Part shown: positions 46,504 through 55,447 of the stretch, in pieces
How the letters are laid out: each line of letters begins with the position of its first letter
How positions within the stretch are numbered: the first letter of the stretch is position 1
Made by a program: the position numbers and the translations under genes
Notes under the pieces: model-generated
What the model saw: only the letters and a program-made list of their open reading frames with translations
Database searches by the model: none
What the model was told of the DNA's origin: nothing
NCBI RefSeq assembly: GCF_030813435.1
Contig: NZ_JAUSUG010000002.1
Coordinates: forward strand, 1-64,000
Source of the DNA: Evansella vedderi
GTDB lineage: Bacteria > Bacillota > Bacilli > Bacillales > Salisediminibacteriaceae
DNA: 64,000 nucleotides
Direction of reading: 5' to 3'

Positions 46504-49131
46504 TTAAGGCCTGCAGACATTCATCGTACTATTATTCTCTAACGTAATATTCTCGAACACAACATTATCCCCACAAGGTGATTCGACAATTTCTGAATTT
46601 CTCAAAGTTAAATTCTTCATGAGAATGTCTCTAGTGTTAGGCATATCATTACGGGCTGCAATACGAATTCCACTTGGCCCCTCCACTACACCACCATTAA
46701 TGGAAATGTTGTAGCTGTTCTCGATGAGCATAGCGTTGCCACCAGTTCTCGCAAGGTCCACGCGCTCAATAACGGCACCACCACTTCGAGATACACTGAA
46801 GATTCCTCGACCGCCTCCACGGGCAATTACTTCCCCTACAAAAATATTGTGAGAATAGTCATCATCGATATGACCATTTCTATTTGCCATACGGAAGGTT
46901 GCATAACCGGTACCAGTTCCAGCTCCATATCCATAAACGATGTCAACGCTCGCATTAATCGTATCATTCAACAGTACACCTGAATATCCAGTATTTACAG
47001 CGGTAACCGTACCAATACTAATACCGTCTACGCCATACGTTTCCACACCATGTGCACTCGTTCCAGATACATATACATCATCGATTCGAACATTACGAAC
47101 ACCGTAAACATTGTCATTATCACGGCTGTCAATACGAATTCCTAGCCCTGCGTCTAATCGAAGATCAATCTGACCTAAATGGATATTTTCCGAAGTACGT
47201 ACGAAAACACCAAAGTTCGGGCTCCCTGTTACATTTAATTTTGGAATAGATACATTCTTTGCATGCCTTATACGTACCGCAGCATTATGATTACCATAAC
47301 TGAAAGATTCATCATTTCCTTCTACATGAATCGTTCCATCTACTTCGAACGAAGTATGGCTCGGTAGATCAAGTGATCTATTGGCTGGAATAGTACCAGA
47401 ACCACGAACAATTACTTTCTCTTGTGTCGTACGTCCAGGCGTTAAGCTGTCCACCGCTGCTTGCATGGCATCAAGCATATTGTCACCAACATACACAACC
47501 CCACGGTTAATCACTCTCCACTTATCACCAGTTTGGAGGACTTGTGCATGAAATGGACCTTTACCATAAAATTTCTCTGACTTCTCCCTTTCTTGCACTA
47601 CTAAAACTTCTGATGCTTCCGAAATTCCACCTTCATTCACCGCTCTTACAATATAATAGTAAGGATTAGTAGAGAAAATATCTTCATCTGTAAACGTTGT
47701 TTCTCTTGTTACGCCTACCCTTTCGAAAACTTCCCCATTTGAAAAGTGTTCTGGGTTATAGCGAGTTCGATAGACATAGTAAAGTAAGGCATCATCGCTT
47801 TCATTCCATGAAAATGTTACTTGCTCTTCTACTAATAACTCTTCAATTGTTAACTCACTTGGGCTAACCGGAGCAGGAACGGTATCATCACTCACAGATA
47901 CCACTACTTCATTGCTAAAAGCTGATTCGATACCAAGGTCAGTTAGAAATGTTACTACATATGTGTACGTAGTACCTAATTCCACTGTATCATCGATAAA
48001 GCTAGTTTCAGAAGTATTACCTAGAAGAGTAAAACTACCCTGTCCTTCCTCTTTTCGGTGCACATTATAGCTTACAGCAGACTTTTCAGGATCCCAACTC
48101 AATCCAACATATGTCTCCGGGGAAAAAGATAATTTTGACACTTCTAAACTATCTATCTGTGCTACAGGCATAATTTGTAATCCGTTAATTCGTCCATTGT
48201 CACCCATTCGAATGTTTAACTGTCCATCGGAAACCGTCGTAGTATGAGTGATAGTAGCAAATTGACCAGAGTTAGAAGTAAAGCTTCCAAGATGCTCTCC
48301 TTCTACAATAAAACTAGAGCGGTTAAAGGCAATATTGTCCCCAGCAAAAATTCGTATAAAGTAATCACCATTAGGAAGGTCTACCATAAACTCAAAATTA
48401 CCATCTATAAGGAAGTCTCTTCTTAAATCATCCGGAGCTCCACGGTCCCTTTCCGCTACTGTTTTATTAATCCCATAGCCTCTCTCTGAATTATAGATCA
48501 TATTATTTGTAACTTGTAAATAGCCTTCTGCTACAGGACCATTACCAAAGTCAAACAATAGAAAAGGAGGTGCATCTGGTTCTGTTGGTTCCGTTCCACC
48601 GTCAGTCACTTGAACAATTTCAATTCCATTGATCCTTCTATCATTTGTAACAACGATATTTAGTTGCTCATCTTCCACTGTAACTATTTCTTTGTATTCA
48701 ATGAAATCTCCTGATCCTACATGGAAATTTCCTTTATCTTCACCTTCAATAATAAAGCCAGTACGATTTTGTGCTATATCGTCGCCTGAAATAATCAATA
48801 ATTCATAATTACCATTTGGAAGGTCTACTTTAAATTCGTAGTTGCTACCTGAAATCGTAAAATCTCTTCTTACATCGTCTGGGCCTGTGCGATTACGAGA
48901 ATCCACTTCTCTATCAAGCCCATAACCCCTATCTTCGTTATAAACCATCGTATTCGTTACTTGTAAATATCCATCCGCAACTGGACTCGATGCACTACCA
49001 AAATCAAATTTCAAATGGAGTGATTCATCCTTGTCCTCTGTTGAATTAGTAATCGCTAAAGCACCACTAGTAGAAAACAATGAAAATATCATTACAAAGA
49101 CCATAAATATGGATAACTTCTTCCGCACCAT
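46504..49131 (-). CDS. Secreted modular right-handed beta-helix protein, paralogue 3
   Basis: 875 aa from the ATG at 49131 (ATAGGAGGAGTTTT upstream). Same plan as paralogues 1 and 2: signal peptide, two N-terminal beta-sandwich modules, two fibronectin type III domains, C-terminal beta-helix with terminal Cys pair. It differs in the N-terminal modules, which resemble each other (FDFGSASSPVADGYLQVTN; FDFGNGPVAEGYLQVTN) and contain the VADGY/DRGYGL pattern. The beta-helix core stays very close to the other two. It is the most divergent of the three and may bind a different substrate. Confidence 0.8.
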   Translation of the reverse strand: MVRKKLSIFMVFVMIFSLFSTSGALAITNSTEDKDESLHLKFDFGSASSPVADGYLQVTNTMVYNEDRGYGLDREVDSRNRTGPDDVRRDFTISGSNYEFKVDLPNGNYELLIISGDDIAQNRTGFIIEGEDKGNFHVGSGDFIEYKEIVTVEDEQLNIVVTNDRRINGIEIVQVTDGGTEPTEPDAPPFLLFDFGNGPVAEGYLQVTNNMIYNSERGYGINKTVAERDRGAPDDLRRDFLIDGNFEFMVDLPNGDYFIRIFAGDNIAFNRSSFIVEGEHLGSFTSNSGQFATITHTTTVSDGQLNIRMGDNGRINGLQIMPVAQIDSLEVSKLSFSPETYVGLSWDPEKSAVSYNVHRKEEGQGSFTLLGNTSETSFIDDTVELGTTYTYVVTFLTDLGIESAFSNEVVVSVSDDTVPAPVSPSELTIEELLVEEQVTFSWNESDDALLYYVYRTRYNPEHFSNGEVFERVGVTRETTFTDEDIFSTNPYYYIVRAVNEGGISEASEVLVVQEREKSEKFYGKGPFHAQVLQTGDKWRVINRGVVYVGDNMLDAMQAAVDSLTPGRTTQEKVIVRGSGTIPANRSLDLPSHTSFEVDGTIHVEGNDESFSYGNHNAAVRIRHAKNVSIPKLNVTGSPNFGVFVRTSENIHLGQIDLRLDAGLGIRIDSRDNDNVYGVRNVRIDDVYVSGTSAHGVETYGVDGISIGTVTAVNTGYSGVLLNDTINASVDIVYGYGAGTGTGYATFRMANRNGHIDDDYSHNIFVGEVIARGGGRGIFSVSRSGGAVIERVDLARTGGNAMLIENSYNISINGGVVEGPSGIRIAARNDMPNTRDILMKNLTLRNSEIVESPCGDNVVFENITLENNSTMNVCRP

Positions 49132-49205
49132 AAAACTCCTCCTATGCTTTTTATTCATACCCTTTACCACGACAACGCTTACATAATTGCTTCATATTAT
49201 TCAAC

Positions 49206-49285
49206 TACCGCCTCCAAACAAAATAGTTATTATACAAAAAACAATAAATAGAAACGAAAATAAGCTAAAACTCTATTTACTGTTT
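49206..49285 (-). promoter_or_regulatory. Conserved leader element of paralogue 3: stem-loop plus GGAGGCGG
   Basis: Arms at 49285-49273 and 49251-49241 on the transcript are followed by GGAGGCGGTA (49215-49206), here 75 nt before the ATG. A cre-like site at 49170-49183 (12 of 14) follows. Confidence 0.6.
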
Positions 49286-49374
49286 GTATACAAATGAAAA
49301 GAACAGGATAAGTAAGTTAAAATTTTTATATAGGAAGTAAAAAGTCATATTATATTTGAGACTAGACAAAACAA

Positions 49375-49388
49375 GGAAAGCGGTTACA
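49375..49388. promoter_or_regulatory. cre-like site upstream of paralogue 3
   Basis: GGAAAGCGGTTACA matches the cre consensus at 13 of 14 positions and lies about 60 bp downstream of the predicted start of transcription. Confidence 0.5.
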
Positions 49389-49451
49389 AAAATAGGTGTA
49401 CAATAAGCAGAACGTATTTATAAATGAAGTTTTTATGTTTATTTACAGTTC

Positions 49452-49515
49452 ATTATAGATAGTCAAACACATTTTTTTAATACTAAAAATGTTAAATATC
49501 CTTCTAAAAATAACA
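49452..49515 (-). promoter_or_regulatory. Predicted promoter and upstream element of paralogue 3
   Basis: TGTTA-N16-TAACA (49490-49515) is followed on the minus strand after exactly 32 bp by TATAAT (49457-49452). The predicted leader is about 310 nt. Confidence 0.65.
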
Positions 49516-49640
49516 AATCTTAAGAAAAATCCAAAAACAAACTTGATAAAATATCAGTTTTTTCCTATTATAGAAATAAATTAACAAAGAATATCCAATA
49601 TATATCAGCATAAATCACATAAAGTTTCAGAAAAAATAAA

Positions 49641-49677
49641 AGAAGCTGGTTTCTCCATTTGGAAGTAACCAACTTCT
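49641..49677 (-). terminator. Intrinsic terminator of response regulator RR2
   Basis: AGAAGCTGGTT pairs with AACCAACTTCT (one G-U pair) and is followed on the minus strand by TTTATTTTTTC. It lies 56 bp past the stop. Confidence 0.7.
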
Positions 49678-49732
49678 ACTTTCATAGTAATATCGATAAC
49701 GCTTACAATATATTAAAAAATCAAGTACAAAA

Positions 49733-51349
49733 TTATTTATTCGTAGTATTTAAGCTTTTATTAATTAAATTTGTCGGGGGATAACCAGTATATTTTTTGA
49801 ATGTTGTTGTAAAATATGCAGGATTACCAAACCCTACTTTTTCTGCCACTTCATAAATCAGATGATTACCTTCTTGTATCATCTTTTTAGCTTTTTCTAC
49901 CCGAACTCTTGTAATATAATTTTTAAAAGATTCTCCTGTAACGTCTTTAAAAATACGCCCTAAATAGTTTCTTGAAATATATAGTTTATTAGCAATATCT
50001 TGAAGGGTAACATTCTCACCTAAATTTTCCTGTACATAATCAATTAACTGCTCTACTAGTTGACGGTGTTTTAAATTTTCATCCCATTGCTGGTGATGGC
50101 AGAACTCTTTAATATGCCCTTTCAAGAATTCAGCAAGTTCTTCCCAAGAATAGATGGTTAACAGTTCTTTGTATAAATCAAAATTCTCTGGAACCATGTC
50201 TTGAATTCGAATTCCAATGTCGTATAACGAATAGGTCATGACTGTCCATATCTCAATACCTACCTTAACTCCAATAGCATTATTGTATTCATGACCGCTC
50301 ACAATAGAAAATAGTTTATCAATCTCATCACATGCCGTTTGATTGTCCGCATAGCGAATCGCCTCAGATAACTTTCGACTCGTTTCAATGGATTCCGATG
50401 ATAATGTTTTCGTGTTGTCCAATCCGAAAATACTACAATTTACATTATTATCATCATTTACATTGGATTGAATAGCCTCTTTCATGGAATCGGCCATTTC
50501 TGTCCAATTCTCTTTTATTTTCCCAATATTCACTATTGCCTTTACCCCTAAATACGTTTGTATGCTTGATTGTATGGAGTTACATAATTCCTGCAATTTA
50601 TTATATGTTTTTTCATCATCTAATTCATCAAAATGAATACACAGAGTACCTAGATAGCTATGCAATTCCACGTAGTTAAAATCTTCGAAATATTTCTTTG
50701 TCATTTCTTTTATCACATTACTTGTGGAAAATCTAAATAAATACCAATCTGATTGATAAAGGGCTGAACTTTCTATCGAATGATCATATAAAATCGACAA
50801 GACTACGTGTTTCTTACCTTCCCATTTCTCAATAATTGATTTGGATGCATTTGGTAACCTCGAAAGACTAGGAGTACCCATTAATAGGGATTTGATCCAT
50901 TCCTTTATAATAAATGGTTCATAGAGCTTAACTTTATCAATAAGCTCTGCATATTTTAGTTTCTCATTAGTTTCATCTTCTAGTTTTTTCACTACATTAG
51001 TTAATGTTGTTTTTATCGTATCAAGGGATGCTGGTTTGGATAAATAATCGTCAATTTGCAACCGCATGGCACGCCTGGCATATTCAAAATCTTCGTAACC
51101 ACTTAGTATAATTACTTTCCCATCAAAACCATTATTTTTTAGCTTTTCTATCATTTCTAAGCCATTCATTACTGGCATATAAATATCCGTTATAACAATA
51201 TCTGGATTTTGCTCTTGAACTAATTGTAAGCCTTCTTCTCCATTTAACGCTTCTCCGACCCATTCACAGTTTAAATCATCCCAGGGAATAGCATTTTTCA
51301 TACCTCGTAAAACCTTATCCTCATCATCTATAATGACAACCTGCCACAA
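49733..51349 (-). CDS. YesN-like response regulator with AraC output (RR2)
   Basis: 538 aa, starting with TTG after AGAGGTGAA. Receiver domain with IIDDE, phospho-acceptor D55 (VITDIYMPV) and YLSKPAS; long middle region; C-terminal AraC domain (VTLQDIANKLYISRNYLGRIFKD, YEVAEKVGFGNPAYFTTTFKKYTGYPP). The kinase partner is probably HK2 at 52566. It is flanked by terminators on both sides, so it likely has its own promoter. It is the best candidate to bind the TGTTA-N16-TAACA element found before importer 3 and the beta-helix genes. Confidence 0.92.
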   Translation of the reverse strand: MWQVVIIDDEDKVLRGMKNAIPWDDLNCEWVGEALNGEEGLQLVQEQNPDIVITDIYMPVMNGLEMIEKLKNNGFDGKVIILSGYEDFEYARRAMRLQIDDYLSKPASLDTIKTTLTNVVKKLEDETNEKLKYAELIDKVKLYEPFIIKEWIKSLLMGTPSLSRLPNASKSIIEKWEGKKHVVLSILYDHSIESSALYQSDWYLFRFSTSNVIKEMTKKYFEDFNYVELHSYLGTLCIHFDELDDEKTYNKLQELCNSIQSSIQTYLGVKAIVNIGKIKENWTEMADSMKEAIQSNVNDDNNVNCSIFGLDNTKTLSSESIETSRKLSEAIRYADNQTACDEIDKLFSIVSGHEYNNAIGVKVGIEIWTVMTYSLYDIGIRIQDMVPENFDLYKELLTIYSWEELAEFLKGHIKEFCHHQQWDENLKHRQLVEQLIDYVQENLGENVTLQDIANKLYISRNYLGRIFKDVTGESFKNYITRVRVEKAKKMIQEGNHLIYEVAEKVGFGNPAYFTTTFKKYTGYPPTNLINKSLNTTNK

Positions 51350-51462
51350 AACTATTCACCTCTCCCTATTAAAGCGCATACAAATTCAAAAATTCTGTAT
51401 TTAATGTGATGTAGTTTTTATTCTACCATAAGTCTTGTATATATATAATAAGAAAAAAAGCC

Positions 51463-51488
51463 CATACTATTTTTAAAAACATAGTATG
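51463..51488 (-). terminator. Intrinsic terminator of the GH105 gene
   Basis: CATACTAT and ATAGTATG form an 8-bp stem; on the minus strand it is followed by GGGCTTTTTTTCTTATT. It lies about 30 bp beyond the stop and separates the GH105 gene from RR2. Confidence 0.75.
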
Positions 51489-51517
51489 AGCATGGGAAAA
51501 TTATATTTAGGCTTCTA

Positions 51518-52549
51518 TTATTTCTTGGAAGTTAACACATGGGAGAAAAATGCTAATGCAAGCCCTTGCCCCCAACCTTCAATTCTTTTCTTTGATGTAT
51601 TTATATAACCATCCACCGTATTCATTACTGCTGTTCCAGTGGAAACATCTAGCACTGTCCCTCTTTCGTCCACCTTTTTTAGTAGACCATCTAAAGCCAT
51701 TTGCACTGCCTTATGCGACCTAGGAGTATTCGCTCCATTTAAAACGAGTGCTGCCGCAATACCTGCTGATCCCGAAGTTTCTTCGTATGTGCTAGGATCT
51801 GTTAAAACGGTATGCCATAATCCATTTTCTGATTGAAGACGAATGAGTGCACTTAACTGATCACGCAAAGACCCGTGAATTTCCATAAAGGACGGCTCTT
51901 GAACGTCAATCTTACGCAGAACTGCTGCCATCGTATACGCTGCCCAAGCATTTCCACGTGCCCAAAAGATGCCTGACATATTATTTCCCGCCAAATTATC
52001 CCAACCGTGATAATATAGATTCGTTACTTTATCTTGTAAATATTTCTCATGTCCATGGAATTGTCTTAACCCATCATTTGTATATTCATCATTATCTAAT
52101 TCGTCTCCCATACGAATGAGAAAGTATCCAGCCATAAACAAGGTATCGATCCAAGCCTGCTCAGGGAAAACAGATACTCCCCCACCTACGGTATGCTGCA
52201 ATACTCCTTCAGCAAATCTAGGCGCATCATTAATCAAGTAATCTGCTTTTTCCTTGGCTAACTCTAAATATTTCTCTTCTCCTGTATCCTGATAGAGGGT
52301 TAATAACGTATGCCCCATGGATACGATATTAACAGACATAGGTGGTAAACCATACTCTATGTACTCGTCAATCCATTCTTTTAGTAAAGTTAAATATCTT
52401 TCGTTCTTTGTAGCACGGTAAGCAGCTCCCACACCATAAAAGGCAACTCCAGCCGGCCAATCCCACGTATGATCCATTTCAAATGTTCTATTTACGATTT
52501 TATCTATTACTTCTACGATTTGCTCCTCATTATATTCTAATGGCTTCAT
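51518..52549 (-). CDS. yesR: GH105 unsaturated rhamnogalacturonyl hydrolase
   Basis: 343 aa, cytoplasmic. (alpha/alpha)6-barrel features of GH105: MDHTWDWPAGVAFYGVGAAY, EQAWIDTLFMAGYFLIRMG with the catalytic Asp (about D135), GIFWARGNAWAAY and ETSGSAGIAAAL. It removes the 4,5-unsaturated galacturonate left at the non-reducing end by rhamnogalacturonan lyases, so it implies lyase products enter the cell. It starts 16 bp after HK2 and closes the importer 3/YesL/HK2 series. GGAGAG precedes ATG. Confidence 0.92.
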   Translation of the reverse strand: MKPLEYNEEQIVEVIDKIVNRTFEMDHTWDWPAGVAFYGVGAAYRATKNERYLTLLKEWIDEYIEYGLPPMSVNIVSMGHTLLTLYQDTGEEKYLELAKEKADYLINDAPRFAEGVLQHTVGGGVSVFPEQAWIDTLFMAGYFLIRMGDELDNDEYTNDGLRQFHGHEKYLQDKVTNLYYHGWDNLAGNNMSGIFWARGNAWAAYTMAAVLRKIDVQEPSFMEIHGSLRDQLSALIRLQSENGLWHTVLTDPSTYEETSGSAGIAAALVLNGANTPRSHKAVQMALDGLLKKVDERGTVLDVSTGTAVMNTVDGYINTSKKRIEGWGQGLALAFFSHVLTSKK

Positions 52550-52565
52550 GTAAAACTCTCCTTTG

Positions 52566-54287
52566 TTAATCTGTATATTTTTCGATATTTTCCCTATCTA
52601 GAACTTTAGGAATTCTTAATAATACCGCCGTTCCCCCTTCTTCTCTATTGGTAATGTTAATACTGGCATGATTCCCAAAGTATGCATTAAATCTTTCAAT
52701 TACATTTGTAATACCATAGCCCCCAGTATCCTGCGAACTATTTTTCGTTAATGATTGAAACCCAACACCATTATCATTAATCTCGATTAGTAGATGTTCT
52801 TTTTCATCCCTTACCTTTAATTGTACCTTTCCTTTTCTTCTCCCCCGGAAACCATGAATAATAGAGTTTTCAACAAAGGGTTGAAAGGTGAGCTTTGGTA
52901 TATAAAAGATTAGCAAATGCTCTGGTACATCAATCTCGTATTCAAAGAACTCACCCTTTTCAATTTTTTGTAATTGTAAATAATAATGTAGATACTTGAT
53001 TTCATCACCTAAAGTGATAATACTCTCTCCTTTTGACAGGCCGATACGAAGCATCTTCCCTAAAAGCTCAAGCATATGACTCATATCTTGATACCCGTGT
53101 TCAATGGCACTCCAGTTTAATTGATCTAGCGTATTATATAAAAAATGCGGATTTATATTAGCTTGCAGGGCTTTTATTTCAGCTTCCCTTTTCCGTTTAC
53201 TTTGTTCCATTAAGGAATTATGCAGAGACTCACTTCTTGTGATCAAATCTCTATACCCCTTAAATAGCTGTCCAAATTCATTTTTATAATCAGAAGGTAA
53301 TGTATCTTTTTTGTCATTTAAACGATAATTTTTCATTGCGTGAACAAGCTGTAATATCGGGTCAGTAAATCGCTTTGTTAATAAGTAATTAACAATTAAA
53401 GCAAACATGAAAGCTATTAATCCTATTATGATAAGGGTTACAGCCATCAATCTACTACCTTCTATAATATCTTCATACGGTGTAATCTCCATGACTACCC
53501 AGTCGTTCGTTGGAAGGGTAGAAGCAACGATTAAATCTCCTTCGTCTTCTACATAATTATTCGTCTCATTATTTCTTACTAATTCTAAAATATCCTGATA
53601 ATAATCATCACCAATTTCTTGAGAACCAGTACTTGATAGAATGATTCCCTCACTATCTAAAAGTACTAAATCGGCAGATGTACTATATTGAAATAACCAC
53701 CCTTGTAAAATGACAGGGTCTAAATTTAGTATAAGGATTGCTTGAAGATTCCCTCTTGTGGTATTAATAATTCTTCCATAACTAATTACTGTTTGTTCAC
53801 CTGCAATGGTATCTACCTTTCTCTCCCCAATCCATTCATATAAAACACTGTCTAAGTTTGGAAACCATTCTTTTTCTCTTACCATCGAAAGTATATTGTA
53901 ACGAACGGGATAATTGATATTATCTAATGGTGGGTACCAGGTGTATACCTCTATAGAGTGTAGTGCAGGAACGCTATAAACGATGTTTGAAAAATCATTT
54001 GTTAAGGATTGTTGTTGTGAATGTTCTACATTTCCCCTTATCACTTCTCTGAAATTTTGTTGTCTTGCTAGGACGATGGAATAATCTTCAATAGATTTTA
54101 ATCTACTATTTAAGTCAGCACTTAATAACTGCAAACTTCTCTGCTGGTACTCTGTTGTTGTCTTTACCATTTCATTTGCCGAAATATGATAAGTAACGAG
54201 TGTAATGACAAGAAAAACAACTGTCATAAAAATAGAAAAAGCTCCAAAAAAGATATGTTTTATTTTATATTTCTTAAAAACATTCAT
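52566..54287 (-). CDS. YesM-like sensor histidine kinase (HK2)
   Basis: 573 aa. Membrane segment 1 at about residues 12-34, extracellular sensor, membrane segment 2 (LIIIGLIAFMFALIVNYLL, about 278-300), HAMP, His_kinase with INPHFLYNTLDQLNWSAIE and HATPase with VENSIIHGFRG, INDNGVGF and GGYGITNVIERF. It should phosphorylate RR2. It lies 30 bp after the YesL-like gene and 16 bp before GH105. GGAGGCTCTAAA precedes ATG. Confidence 0.92.
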   Translation of the reverse strand: MNVFKKYKIKHIFFGAFSIFMTVVFLVITLVTYHISANEMVKTTTEYQQRSLQLLSADLNSRLKSIEDYSIVLARQQNFREVIRGNVEHSQQQSLTNDFSNIVYSVPALHSIEVYTWYPPLDNINYPVRYNILSMVREKEWFPNLDSVLYEWIGERKVDTIAGEQTVISYGRIINTTRGNLQAILILNLDPVILQGWLFQYSTSADLVLLDSEGIILSSTGSQEIGDDYYQDILELVRNNETNNYVEDEGDLIVASTLPTNDWVVMEITPYEDIIEGSRLMAVTLIIIGLIAFMFALIVNYLLTKRFTDPILQLVHAMKNYRLNDKKDTLPSDYKNEFGQLFKGYRDLITRSESLHNSLMEQSKRKREAEIKALQANINPHFLYNTLDQLNWSAIEHGYQDMSHMLELLGKMLRIGLSKGESIITLGDEIKYLHYYLQLQKIEKGEFFEYEIDVPEHLLIFYIPKLTFQPFVENSIIHGFRGRRKGKVQLKVRDEKEHLLIEINDNGVGFQSLTKNSSQDTGGYGITNVIERFNAYFGNHASINITNREEGGTAVLLRIPKVLDRENIEKYTD

Positions 54288-54317
54288 TTTAGAGCCTCCA
54301 TTGTTAAAGTATTTCGG

Positions 54318-54965
54318 TTAAGAACTAAAAGATGTCCTTTCCGTAGCATTTGTATTGTCCGGAAGAGAGTCAAATATCTTAAGGGATATTTGCATGATTA
54401 AAAAAGCGGGGATGCTGACGGAATAAAACAGTAATAGTCCTGGAAAAATATTAATTAAAAATACACCCAAGCTAAGAAGAATGATAATATACAGTCCATA
54501 ATGTAAATTTGCTAATCCTATCATTAACGAGTAACGAATATAGTTTTGAAACGTTGTGTTGTAATGGGAATACACCGGGAAAATAAAGATAGCAACGATA
54601 GTAAATAATATTAAAGTCATGAAAAATATCGTTCCTAAAAATATCTTCATTCCTTGTTCGAGATGGAGAAGCGTATTTATACTATAGAAAATAGAACTAG
54701 CACCTATGATTAGTAGTAAACCAAATATATTTGCCTGTATGAAACTTTTTTTATAAAAAGAAAGGAATTCTTTAAATGCTGAAAACTCTTTGTCGGTTGT
54801 TAATTTCTTTCTAATTACAGCAAATAATGCTGCTGTGGCTGGTCCCCAACCAAAAATACCGAGTCCAACAATGGTAAACAAAAACCATAGTATATTATAA
54901 AATGCTAGATTCATTAACCATGAAGTACCGTTATAAATAAAACCTGAAAAGCTGTTAGCATTCAT
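54318..54965 (-). CDS. yesL: YesL-like DUF624 membrane protein
   Basis: 215 aa from the ATG at 54965, after TTGGAGTTGACAACA; a TTG five codons earlier is less likely. DUF624 features: GFIYNGTSWLMNLAFYNILWFLFTIVGLGIFGWGPATAALFAVIRKKL and further hydrophobic segments. The yesL-yesM order beside GH105 and importer genes mirrors the B. subtilis rhamnogalacturonan (yes) cluster. The molecular role of YesL is unknown. Confidence 0.88.
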   Translation of the reverse strand: MNANSFSGFIYNGTSWLMNLAFYNILWFLFTIVGLGIFGWGPATAALFAVIRKKLTTDKEFSAFKEFLSFYKKSFIQANIFGLLLIIGASSIFYSINTLLHLEQGMKIFLGTIFFMTLILFTIVAIFIFPVYSHYNTTFQNYIRYSLMIGLANLHYGLYIIILLSLGVFLINIFPGLLLFYSVSIPAFLIMQISLKIFDSLPDNTNATERTSFSS

Positions 54966-55060
54966 TGTTGTCAACTCCAATGAAATTTTCTAAAAATTCA
55001 TTACTTTATTATATCATAAAAATAGTTCAAGCTATCTCACACATTTTTCCCATATAACTA

Positions 55061-55291
55061 TGAAAATACGAATCTAGTGCCATTCGCTACGGTCTGCTCC
55101 TGCGATTACTCGTCGCAAAATGCTTTCACTCCCTTTCCGCGGACGACCTGTCAAGCCCCCACGGGATTTGCCCTGTGTGGTCTTGGCTTGCTCGTTCTTC
55201 CGCAGGAGTGTCGTGGACCTTCGCTCATTCCAATGAAGACTAAAATTTTCATTTTCCATGGTGGGATTTATCATTTCCATGGAGGTCTACC
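55061..55291. repeat. Dispersed intergenic repeat, copy B
   Basis: About 230 bp sharing CATTCGCTACGGTC, GGACCTTCGCTCATTCC, TTTTCATT..CCATGGTG and CATGGAGGTC with copy A at 16672-16872, plus about 30 extra bases (TACTCGTCGCAAAATGC) in the left half. It interrupts the importer 3 to YesL series. Confidence 0.7.
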
Positions 55292-55301
55292 CTTAAAATA
55301 C

Positions 55302-55394
55302 AAATTCCGTGTTGTCGTTTGCACTCTCGAAGGAGTGGATGGCGGTGACTCCAGCGGGAAAAGCAATAGGCGAAGACAACGCACAAATTTAAAT
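55302..55394. repeat. Second REP-like palindromic element
   Basis: CAAATTCCGTGTTGTC at the left and GACAACGCACAAATTT at the right are imperfect inverted ends. The interior GGAGTGGATGGCGGTGACTC-type sequence with AGCGGGAAAAGC resembles a common Bacillus intergenic repeat. It directly follows copy B. Confidence 0.5.
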
Positions 55395-55447
55395 TAGCAA
55401 GGTGACTGCCTAAGATTGGATAGGCAGTCCATTCGTCGCTTTTGATA

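Noticed and set aside
55077-55397. 106-codon plus-strand frame and an overlapping minus-strand frame
   Set aside because: Both lie entirely in dispersed repeat DNA; frames in such palindromic GC-richer repeats open by chance.
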